Positions 36,301-46,233 of a stretch of 64,000 bases of DNA are shown here, piece by piece. Both the position numbers and the translations under genes were made by a program. Origin of the DNA: Phallusia mammillata (lineage: Eukaryota; Chordata; Ascidiacea; Phlebobranchia; Ascidiidae); assembly GCA_003260075.1 (NCBI GenBank), contig QLIY01000719.1:1-64000 (forward strand), given 5' to 3'. Numbering within the stretch: the first letter of the stretch is position 1; each line of letters begins with the position of its first letter. The notes under the pieces were generated by a model. The model saw nothing but the letters and a program-made list of their open reading frames with translations, was not told where the DNA came from and made no database searches.

Positions 36301-39300
36301 TGGGTTTATTGTCTTACCCCATGCAACCCATAGCCTTAACCGTCGGCATTTTAACGCAGTCTGCCTTATAAATATCCTTTAATACTCCTTGCGCCAGCAT
36401 CAAGCAAAGTTTTATGTTGTGAGTTCTTAGGTTAATTAGTAGAATTCTCAAATGTTACATCATTTCTTTCTTTTCGCATTTATTAAAAAGTTAAACACCG
36501 TTTTCTGAATATATACAGTTAGTCTGTCATTCGCATTTGCCCATGTGTTGGTTGCGGTCCAAAATCTCTTGAAATAAAAATCGTAATAGGTTGCATTGGG
36601 TGGTGGGAGGAAATTTTTCACTCCAAGCGGTGTAGCGGATCCGGAATACTCACGCCAAGATGGAAATCGTCAAGACGGCCAAAATTACATAACGCAATGG
36701 CAAAACAAGTACAAGAATGTGAGCGCACCTTATGTATGGGACCAAGCCGGTTTCGATGCCGTTGATCCAGTAACTACAGACAAACTGCTGGGTAAGCTAG
36801 AACTTTAAAAAATTAACTTGTTTGCGGTGTACTAAAATTTACATGATCAATTGCGTCTTTCCAACCAGCGTAAACCGACTAGTTTTAATTATCCAATCAT
36901 TCCAGTTGTGTGACTATTTTTTTCCTGTTTACATTTTATATATGTTTACTGTACACGAGTGGCTGATTCGATGCCCGATATGGTCCCTATCGCCATCCCC
37001 AGTTGCTTGCCCATTGTATTTCATTTGCATGCAATAACCGTATACGCAATAACCAAAAAGGCAACTGAAACAAAATATTATAATGATGATGATGATGTTA
37101 TACAACGTTTCAATGTTATTGTTACAGCATCAACTAGAAGTTGTAAGTCGGTCTATTTTACTTTGGCTATTGAATATTAGCCAGAAAGTGTAGGCGGGAT
37201 CTATCTTTCCTATTACAATTATCGAATAATCTCTGTTAAAATGTCATGTTAGGCGGACAACACAACTCCATAAACCCCAACGATTTTTTAAACCCATTTT
37301 TTAAAGGCAAAAGTACAAACATTTACATCAGCTGAATTGAAGAGTTTACATTTGTTTGTAGTTGTAATATTTTTGTTCCATTTTCAGGCATGTTTGAACC
37401 GGAAAATATGCAGTACGAAGTAGATAGAACCGACGAACCCAGTCTTGCTGAGATGACAGATAAAGCAATCCGAATTTTGCGAAAAAATTCAGACGGATTT
37501 TTTCTTCTTGTGGAAGGAGGAAGGATAGGTAGGAAACAAATATCGCTTAGATAATCATCTTCGTAGCCGGGGCGGAGTTGCAAGTCGGGCCGGGCTTTTC
37601 GGGCCGGGTTCGGGTTCGGGCCGGGTTCGGGCCGGGTTCGGGCTTAGGTATTTGTCAGAAAACGGGCTCAAAACGGGCCTGACTTTACGTTCCGTTTCCG
37701 TCATTTTTTAGTAACAATTCTCTCGCTTTGATCGAATGCCCACCCTGGTCTAAAACGTATTGTTTACCCCATTGTCTACTATTGTTCATTGTGTTTGTTG
37801 TCTTTTCTCTTTTTTTCTTTCTCATACTTTGTTGCAAGGCTTTCGTGGATAGACCTGTCAATCAAAATTTCGGGCCTAAACGGGCTTCTCAAAAACGTTT
37901 CGGGCCCGCTTGCAACTCTGAGCCGGGGATCCTAGGCCATTTTAAAGTCGACTTTTATCCCGCTAAAATCCTTATACTACATCGCTAGCATATGTGAAAA
38001 CGAAAGACTGTTGCATGATCGGATTTTGCTCGGGTTTGTTGCAACCACGTTATAATGTTTGCAGTTTTAAGGACAAATAAATCAAGTATTTGAACAAACC
38101 GTACACTCCCCGAAAGCCTTACCACAAATTAGTGATTTATCAACGATATTAGCAAACCGTAACTTGTCAGCTCTTAAAAAAATATTTTTAGTCGTAGATA
38201 GATTTGTCATACTGTCGTTTGGTTAAAATACAGTAATCCTAATACGGAGCCGTTTGGACCAAAATTTTTGTAACAATTGACCGATGTCGGTTAGTTAAAG
38301 CTTTAAACCACATTACAAATCATTTGGACGTCAAGTTTTGTCCGAATCAGGCGAAGATCCGAATTAACCGAATCCGGTTTAACCGCGAGGTTTACTGTAC
38401 ATTTTATTTCCGTGATACCGCGGTGCTGTTCTGTAAAGTAAAATTTTTTTAATTTTTTTGCAGATCACGCGCATCATTCTTCCAATGCACATCGAGCTTT
38501 ACATGAACTTGTCGCATTCGACGAGGCTATAGAGAGGGCTGTAGATCTCACGACGGACAGCGACACTTTGATTATCGTCACAGCCGACCATAGCCACACT
38601 ATGAATATGGGAGGCTACAGCGAACGCGGGAATCCTATATTAGGTAACAGAGGCAAATGTGCAGGAGCATTTTACCATGCAGCTGAACTGCGTGAAAAAA
38701 TCAAGTGATATTGTTCAGGAGTTTCGCATATTTCTCGCAGCACAAATAATGTATTTTGCTTAATTATTGTGAGTACAGGAAAGACACGTATGTGAGACCC
38801 ATAAGTTTATACCTGCAGAAGAAACCAGTTTTAGGAATGCCAGGACAAGGTAAAAAGCAGCAGGCAGTGCACACTGTTTCGATCTATTGGGTCTCATCAG
38901 TGCTGCTGGTGACGAAAGATTGGCCCCCCCCCCCCAAATAATGTATTTTGCTTAATTATTGTGAGTACAGGAAAGACACGTATTGTGAGACCCATAAGTT
39001 TATACCTGCAGAAGGAATCAGTTTTAGGAATGCCAGGACAAGGTAAAAAGCAGCAGACAGTGCACACTGTTTCGACCTATTGGGTCTCATCAAAACAGCT
39101 GGTGTTGAAAGATCGGCTGTATTGGCTAGTGTAGCCATCTGCAGCTTATCATTTATTGGTTCAAGGCTTTTTATAAAGGTAAAAAGATTCTCAAACATCG
39201 TGCACATTTTAAAAGGTTTGGCTCCGGCAGAAGATGATCCCGAAAAAGCGTTAGACTTTAAGCCTTACACAACTATTCTTTATGGCAACGGACCTGGATT

Positions 39301-41896
39301 TCAAGGCGGCCCTTCGACCTATTTTGGTGAACACGTGCGAGAGAATTTGACTGGCTTAAACACAGGTGGGATTTGACTTTTGATTAGGTTTGGCACACTT
39401 TTGAGTCTTATTTTTACAATTTTCGAACCGGAATCGCAGGTATTTTTAAAACCTGATAGTATTCGTCCGTTTAAAAGATTTGAAATTATTCGTTGCTCAT
39501 GCATGATTAAAACACGAACTTCTTGCTGTCTTCAAAGAGTCGCCAAGAATAGTAATTAAAAAGGAAAGGTGCATTAATGTTTCCCCCCCCCCCCGTTTAA
39601 AAGATTTGAAATTATTCGTTGCTCATGCATGATTAAAACAGGAACTTCTTGCTGTCTTTAAAGAGTCGCCAAGTATAGCAATTAAAAAGGAAAGGTGCAT
39701 TAATGTAAATTTTAATGGTATTTAAACGCAATTGCAAGAATGTGGTTTATTAAAATGGTTCAAAAGTAAATACAGACGCACTGCAAACATACGTCAACCA
39801 CAAAACTAGATTGCAGCACTCTTGGTGTCAAGGCAAGAGGAAAATTTGCACTGAACAAACTAAAAGTTCATTTTAATCTTATCTAAAACTATGGCAAGCC
39901 TAAGCAAGTAAATATTGACCTAATAGATTTGACCTTGCCAATTATCGTAAAACTTTGTAGTTTGCCACAAGCCTATCACGTCGTCAGCTTAAAAGTATTT
40001 GTATTGTAAGACATTGACGTCACAACTTCTGTTGTCTGAAAACTACCACAAATAAACCAAAGTCTAAAGTTTGATTTGAAGTCTGTGTGAATAGATTGCA
40101 CTTATAAGTTGCTGCATTAACAACAACAAAAAATAGCAACGGGTATTTTGGAAAACCCGAGAGGTTCTTAACCGGGTTGAATTTATACTCAACATGCTTA
40201 GAGGAGAACATGTAAGATATGAAATACTTGTATGGTTTGCGGCACCCCCCCCCCCCCGAGAGGTTCTTAACCGGGTTGAATTTATACTCAACATGCTTAG
40301 AGGGAACATGTAAGATATGAAATACTTGTCTGGTATGCGGAAAAACTGTGTTAATGAAACTTGATTGCTTTGTCAATGAAATTTGCCAAGAGTTAAGCAA
40401 AAGAACGCGTCTAAAAACCTAATTGAGTTGAGTTGGGTTTCTTTCGCTTGGTGAAAGAACACATAGCGACACAATTGCATTGAAAATCACCAAGCCGGAA
40501 ATAGCTGCGCAACGTTAAGACGTTATGGGGCACAAAAAGTGGAGGGTACAATTGGTGGATCATGATTAAACGCGCTGCAGCTACACCGTAGATAATTTCC
40601 AAATTGACTTTCTTTCAACGACTATTGTAAGTGTCCCGGGGATAAAAAAACACTTTTTTAATGAACCGCGTGCTTGAAAAGTTTGAGAATCACACCCTTA
40701 CTGCATGAAATCCTTGAGTACTTTTTTTTACCGTTCAATGTGTGAACTACATTGTATTAAATTCTCGGGTAATTCGTTTTAGCAAGTGTTTCTTTTTTTA
40801 GCAACATTTTACCTAGTTTTGTCGGATTTGTTTTTAACAGAAGGGAAGAACTACATCCAACAGTCGGCTGTTCCCCTTGCATCCGAGACACACGGAGGAG
40901 AGGATGTAGCGATCCTGGCAAGAGGCCCGATGTCTCATCTCTTCCATGGCGTCCACGAACAAAACTACATCGCTCATGTGATGAGGTAAAACTGATAAAT
41001 TTGCTCAAGATAAACGAAAACACAAAACAGAAAAGGCAAAATGGAGGGGGTCATTGACACCCGATATTTTCCGCGTTTGTTTTTCGCCAGACTTACCAAA
41101 TCTGATAAGCGTTTAGATCAGTGGTCGACAACCATCGGACCGCGGCCCAGTGCCGGTCCTTGAGAGGTTTGGTACCGCGGGCCGCATAAAACTTGCTCAA
41201 GGTTCACATTCAATTTAGAGTTGTAATAACTGTAATTAGCTTTCAGTGCTGAACATTTGTAGTTTTTAAAGGCCGGTCTGTGATCAACAGTTCAGTTTCA
41301 AACCGGTCCGCAGTAGAAAAAAGGTTGCCGACACCTGCGTTAGATGATAAGAAAAATAAGGTAATGTGTTACCTCATCTATAATGAGACACCTCATCTAT
41401 ACACAAATAGGCTACACAAAAACATGTTCAAGATTCGTGTTTGGGAATGTCCTCATTTCGAACCCTGCGTAAATAGGCTCCACGTGGAGAGATTTAAAAC
41501 AGCAACAACTCTCTTACAAAGCACTTAGGTCACAGTGTTTCCTTGTAACTTCTTGATTCTATGTTTCTCTATAGTTATTTTATACAGTCATTTCTTCATT
41601 TACTTTGCAGATACGCCTCTTGTGTTGGAAACGTTCCCGGGCACTGCGGTGTCACAAATTTTGTTGCTGATCCGGCCGCTCCCACTGAAACTTCACCAGT
41701 TGCCGCTGATTTCCTTGGTTTACAACTAGACCCGGCACAAACAGAAGTGGCCCTATACGTTCAATTTGTCCTACTGTTGTGCATGGTGCTCTTTACTATA
41801 TTCTTGGGATATGTTTACAAGAAGAAACCCAGAAGAGTCAAAAATCAGGCTTTGCACAGTTCAGATAATAATGGTTACGCGGGCGAGAAATTGTAA
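33325..41896 (+). CDS. ALPL: Alkaline phosphatase, 11 exons
   Basis: Zn/Mg-dependent phosphomonoesterase at the cell surface. Exons: 33325-33403, 33974-34087, 34474-34595, 35426-35600, 36000-36160, 36590-36791, 37388-37528, 38464-38643, 39216-39365, 40841-40985, 41611-41896; phases close to 584 aa. Residues 1-20 form a signal peptide ([16 protein letters not shown]). Metal and active-site motifs are all present: DGMG ~66, catalytic Ser116 in TADSAST, EGGRIDH ~326-333, TADHSH ~371-376, HGGED 459-463. Lengths and motif order match vertebrate ALPs. Unusually, the C-terminus is not a clean GPI signal: a hydrophobic segment (~537-559) is followed by KKKPRR and a ~25-residue hydrophilic tail, suggesting a type I membrane protein. 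Introns hold a hAT MITE, a pogo-like MITE, hammerhead relatives and several poly-C duplications. The symbol is by family; the one-to-one vertebrate orthologue is not established. Confidence 0.95.
33632..33839. repeat. Direct duplication across poly-C in ALP intron 1
   Basis: About 100 bp (AAATACATGACAATG...CTTTTGAGAA) is repeated either side of a C10 run at 33731-33740, with two or three differences. Confidence 0.8.
37573..37920. mobile_element. GC-rich hAT MITE with perfect 8-bp target duplication
   Basis: AGCCGGGG flanks both sides (37565-37572 and 37921-37928). The ends are inverted repeats: CGGAGTTGCAAGTCGGGCC on the left and GGGCCCGCTTGCAACTCTG on the right. The left subterminal part is a minisatellite of GGGCCGGGTTCGG units (about 37595-37645). 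No coding sequence. It sits in the ALP intron after the EGGRI-encoding exon. Confidence 0.88.
38231..38397. mobile_element. pogo/Tigger-like MITE
   Basis: CAGTAATCCTAATACGG on the left and CCGCGAGGTTTACTG on the right form imperfect inverted ends, and the element is flanked by TA on both sides (38229-38230, 38398-38399), the target site of Tc1/mariner/pogo elements. Its right half matches the fragment at 10066-10137. Confidence 0.6.
38856..38907 (-). ncRNA. Hammerhead ribozyme, probably inactivated at the cleavage site
   Basis: On the - strand stem I AGCAGCA pairs with TGCTGCT and the core CTGATGA is intact (38894-38900). Stem II GACC...GATC has one mismatch, and GAAA and a helix III (CAGTG/CACTG) follow. 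The expected GUC at the cleavage site reads GCC, which loses the A-U pair next to it. The host ALP gene is on the + strand. Confidence 0.65.
39049..39100 (-). ncRNA. Hammerhead ribozyme relative with damaged core
   Basis: Helix III is perfect (ACAGTG/CACTGT), the cleavage site is GUC and stem II GACC...GGTC is intact. But the first core base is T (TTGATGA) and stem I is broken (AGCTGTT against TGCTGCT). These are exactly the parts that are intact in the neighbouring copy at 38856. Confidence 0.6.
39471..40340. repeat. Two direct duplications across poly-C in ALP intron 9
   Basis: About 110 bp (GTTTAAAAGATTTGAAATTA...) is repeated around a C12 run near 39583-39594. About 85 bp (CCGAGAGGTTCTTAACCGGG...) is repeated around a C12 run near 40246-40257. 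Copies differ by a few bases. Confidence 0.75.
41119..41337. mobile_element. hAT MITE
   Basis: CAGTGGTCGACAACC on the left is inverted as GGTTGCCGACACCTG on the right. The flanks GTTTAGAT and CGTTAGAT match at six of eight positions. The subterminal GGACCGCGGCCC / GGTCCGCAG pairs are typical of this MITE type. It lies in the last ALP intron. Confidence 0.75.
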
Positions 41897-42009
41897 AATG
41901 TTTTTTAGCAATAACATGCTGTTTTTTTGTGATTGCACTTTAATTTCTGCACTGTAGCCCTTCCAAAAGTGTATTACAGTTTGTCATAAAAATGTAAAAG
42001 TGTACATGC

Positions 42010-42015
42010 AATAAA
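42010..42015 (+). terminator. Poly(A) signal of ALP
   Basis: AATAAA 114 bp after the ALP stop codon, 147 bp before the CRE of the next promoter. Confidence 0.7.
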
Positions 42016-42161
42016 ATTTCGGTTTTAACCTCGTTCGGTGTTTATTATACAATGGTATCAACTGCCGATAAAATTATTTGTAAATAGTTTTCTTAAAATA
42101 CCACTCATAATTTAAATTCAGGATAAATAACTCAATGTACGGAACAGCTGGTAAAAGATTG

Positions 42162-42189
42162 TGACGTCATATGCAGATGACGCGCGAAA
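42162..42189 (+). promoter_or_regulatory. Probable HAT1 promoter: CRE plus E2F-type site
   Basis: TGACGTCA (42162-42169) is followed by GCGCGAAA (42182-42189), the reverse complement of the E2F consensus TTTCGCGC. The sites lie 108-135 bp upstream of the inferred HAT1 start codon. An E2F site would fit a chromatin-assembly enzyme needed in S phase; regulation is inferred. Confidence 0.5.
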
Positions 42190-42296
42190 TGGGAGATTTG
42201 AGAAAATAAGAGAACGAAAAAAACGGAACATGATGTATTAATATTTTAGGGTTTTAGAGGCCATAACTTCTGTTTTTAGGTTTTTTTTTATGAATC

Positions 42297-45200
42297 ATGG
42301 AAAGTTTAAGTAAACTTGTGTGCTTTTGATGTGTATTTTTAAAGGAATATGCAGCTTTAGAGATAAAATTGCACTTGTAAGTCGAAATACACGTGACGTT
42401 AAGGTTTTGTTTTTTTGCTACAATTTTTTGTGTGGATACAACAACAGTTTGAGGCCCAAAACATTTTGGGATGGATGCCTTACAAAGTGCCATAGCGCAG
42501 TACATTTTCTGTGCCAATGAAGTGGTGCAATTTAAAATGGGTATGACATGTTTTCAGTTTGTAAAGTAAGACATGGTGAAAGAGTACGTTGCAAACTCCT
42601 TAGACTTGCTCTGATTTTTTGCTCAGGTTATTAAATACTGTGAATATGTACCATAGACTTGATATCACAAAAATTTACCTGTAAATCACCATAGAGTAAT
42701 ACAAAATAAAACACCCATAGCTCAAAAAACTCTAAACCACAGCTTTCTACACATATTAGTGTATGTGTACTTCTGTTAAAGTTTGAAAAAAATGTAACCC
42801 TTTACATTTGACAGTGACAATGATAACAAAAATATTTGATTACAACAATCACATATAAGAATTAAACTTATGATGTGCCCATTTACATCATATTCCTCAG
42901 TTTATACAACTTTGCACTGAATGATTTTTAATTATACCAATGGTATAAAGTGCTTTCCAACAAAACTTAATCCAGCTATATTATACAGTGAGGAATGTGG
43001 AAGATTTGGCATCAGAAGATGGTTATTTCAATCCTGACATGTCACATCAGATATTTGGAGAAAAGTGTGTTGCAAGTTGCTGCAACAAGTTGAAATAAAG
43101 TAAAATCAGCTCTTATATCTTTACAGGGAACAAATATTTGGATTTAAAAAGTTGAGAATCAATCTATTCTATGCTGCAAGCACACTTCATATTTATGTCA
43201 ATATAAAGTATGAGAAAAAGCTTAATCCTAAATATGCAGAAGGAGTTGAGGTGATTACAATTTTTTATGTTCATTTGTTTCAATTTTGTGGTTAAAGCAG
43301 CGTTTTTTCTCTTGTTTACATTTTGTCAGCACTGGGGAACAAAGTTAGCTGCCAAGATTTTCAACTAGTCTGCCATTAAAGATATTTTTAATAACCATTT
43401 AAGAGTTTGGTTATGTTTTAGCCCGACAATATTATGGAGAAGCTGAAAGATGTACTGCCACTAAAATTTTCTGAAAACATTGATGAATTTTCATCGCAAC
43501 TGGAAACACAAGCATCATTCCACCCACATGGTGAACTAATTAACACTTATACAAGACAGGGAAAGGAAACATCTTTGAAAAGGACATTTCAAGTGTACAA
43601 GGTACTGTAAATGCTTCCTTGCAAGACAGTTTTGGCACATTGAAAAGCACAGCTAAAAATGTTTTTGGGTGTTAAATAAGCAGAACAATGCCTCTGCTAT
43701 TTTTCTTCCACTAAAGAAAGGCATACATGTTGAAAGCAAATAAATTTCAAAGTTTCAATAATTATGACGAAACAGCTTTGGGCATCTTTTCTGTAAAATA
43801 AACTTTTTCATAGGCTGATGTTACCTGCCCAGGATTTAAGGACTATCACCAGCGCATGGAGAGTTTTATTTTATGGTTTATTGATGCTGCCTCGTACATT
43901 GATGCAGATGATGACAAGTGGGATTTCTATACTGTGTGAGTATGTTTCAGAGAATTCCTTCCATCAAGAAATGTACTGATATTTTTTAAAGGCCACCTTC
44001 TGCAAAACTCTAGCTTAGTCATGTACTTATGACTTGCATTTATGATGTATTAAATCACTTTGTTAGGTTTGAGAAGATTGTTGAAAGTGGAATAACAACC
44101 TTTAATTTTGTCGGGTATTCAACCTGCTACAGATTCTATGCGTACCCAGACAGATGCAGACCAAGAATAAGGCGAGTTTCCAACATTCAATCAAATACTC
44201 TTGTCTTATTGCTATGTGCCAGTTATATGTTCTAGCATTGAGTACATTGGGCATTAACCACTGCATTTGTTTAAATTGTCCCAATTTTGGTTCAAGGTCA
44301 GTGAAAATATATTATTTTTGCAGTCAAGTTCTAGTGCTGCCAGTTTATCAGAAACAAGGTCATTGTACTGCGTTACTTTCCACTATATACCAACAATACA
44401 CAAACAACAGCAGTGTGGTTGACATCACAGGTCAGTGACTGTCTGTCATATTTCTTGATAAAATTTTCTTACTTCTCGGTAAAATCCAAAGAAAAAAACT
44501 ATAGCATTCTCAAAGGATTAGCTAATTGGCATTACACATTAGCATTTACTATCAAAAGAATATAATTTTTTGTGAAAAACATGTGTTACTAAAATGCTTT
44601 TGCTTTCACTTTAAGTATTGTAACCTGCAAACATTTTGCGTTTTTACCTTTCAGCTGAAGATCCATCCGACAATTTTCAACGAGTGCGTGATTTTGTTGA
44701 TGCAAAAAACCTTGCACAGTTAAAAGCTTTTTGTCCAGCAAATCTTAAAGAATCATATTCAAAGGAAATGGAGAAGTCAGCTAAAGAAAACCATAAAATC
44801 AACAAGGTATAGTGAAGTTATACTGTTTACAAACTTGTAGGTAGTATGACTGCTATTGTATTTGTACTTCTAATTTCAGAGGCAGGCCCGTCGAATATAT
44901 GAAATTCTGCGTCTCAGTCACACAAACGAGCATGACGACGATGAATTTACAAAATACCGCCTGTCAGTAAAGGAAAGAATCAATCGTCCCTTCAAGGTGA
45001 AAAACCCAGTACTAGTATCTTGCTTAAAACACCAGTGAATTCACCACAGCAAAACATTGCTTTAGCATGGCCATTTGGGTAAACCCTAGAATTTTTGCAC
45101 AATATTTTCCAGAAGGGGAAATTATTGGTATTTGGTTTTGGGTAATTTTGTTTCCTAATGAAGTGACTAATTGCTTTTTGAATTACTGCCAAACAAAAGT

Positions 45201-45438
45201 TGACAGTAGCACTTAAAATGTGTAAGTCACCACTTTTGGTCTTAAAGTTGGTTTAAAGATTTGCTGCGAAGTTTACCCTTGTTATTATCCTTAGAATGAA
45301 AGTATGCGGAAAAAATCTCGCCTTTTGCACGACCAGCTCGTACCACAGGCAGAAGAACGACACCTAATACTACAGAAAGAATTCGAAAAATGTTTGGAGG
45401 AATATAGAAAAGTTGTGTCCCGTCTACAGGCCTGTTAA
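42297..45438 (+). CDS. HAT1: Histone acetyltransferase type B catalytic subunit, 11 exons
   Basis: Acetylates newly made histone H4 (Lys5/Lys12) before chromatin assembly, usually with RBBP7. Exons: 42297-42317, 42345-42376, 42951-43064, 43127-43250, 43422-43601, 43814-43935, 44067-44171, 44324-44430, 44655-44806, 44880-44996, 45295-45438; phases close to 405 aa (human 419). The N-terminus MESLSKL-EYAALEIKL aligns with human MEKFLVEYKSAVEKKL, which supports the first two exons even though the intron between them would be only 27 nt. Recognisable blocks: VRNVEDL, HQIFGEKEQIFGFKKL, DYHQRMESFILWFIDAASYID, KWDFYTVFEK, DITAEDPS (~266-273) and RRIYEILRL. The acetyl-CoA loop reads QKQGHC, so the last Gly/Ala of QxxGxG/A is Cys. 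Intron 7 has a GC donor (AG|GCGAGT). The first two exons are less certain than the rest. Confidence 0.93.
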
Positions 45439-46233
45439 AGTTCCAGCTGATTTTCATGTTCTTTTCTTGACCTTTTTCGTTTATTGCATCTTCACAATGG
45501 TTTCTTAAATACTGCCAACTTATGCTTTCTCTTGTGTAGATATTTGTGACTTTCAGAGTAAATCTTTTGAGTCAAAATCTAAGTGTCATTTTTTGTCTGA
45601 CTGCACTGGTATCAATATAGATTACAGTTTTCTGATTAGGTGGCCTGATTTGGCCCCTGCAAGTTACAGCAACAACTTACCTCAATGCAGCAAATACCAA
45701 CAGTTAAATCTCACTTACCTTAGAGCCCACAAACTTTTTTCTTGGTGTAAAAGTCAGGTTAACCTTAAACTTACCTAGAAAAGTTTTAGTGGCCAAAACA
45801 AGTTTCTTCAAATGCCTTCTTTGTCGGCCTCATATTCTGTATATCATATATACTTACCTTGATTTCAGTGCAACTGTACAAACCTGCCCTTACTTCAACT
45901 CAATCCAAGACTGTTTAGCTTTGGTTTTTGTGCCACAATGAGGCAATAACTAAGAAAAAGCATCTGTCTTCTTAAAAACTTGAAAAAAGACAAACCAATA
46001 AAAAACAACACCTCTAGTGATAAAATGCAACGCAAGTCATAAAAACAGCAACAACAGTTTAAAACTATGATTGGTTTTACAAAAATCATTATAAAAACTC
46101 AGAAAAAAGGCACTCAAAATGGCAACTCTAGCAGCATCATTGCTGGCAGCACAAAAGCACCAAACATCTTGGTCTAGCAGCATGAGATTATGAAAGCTTT
46201 TTTGAAGAACTTTGAAAAGGTAAAACTGGTTGT

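Larger units (their letters stand above)
38740..39100 (-). repeat. Hammerhead-bearing repeat present twice across a poly-C joint
   Basis: The segment AATAATGTATTTTGCTTAAT ... CAAGGTAAAAAGCAGCAG is present at about 38745-38907 and 38936-39100, separated by C12 at 38924-38935. Each copy ends in a hammerhead relative on the - strand. The right copy continues into GATGGCTACAC-type flank shared with the ribozyme at 12973. Confidence 0.7.
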
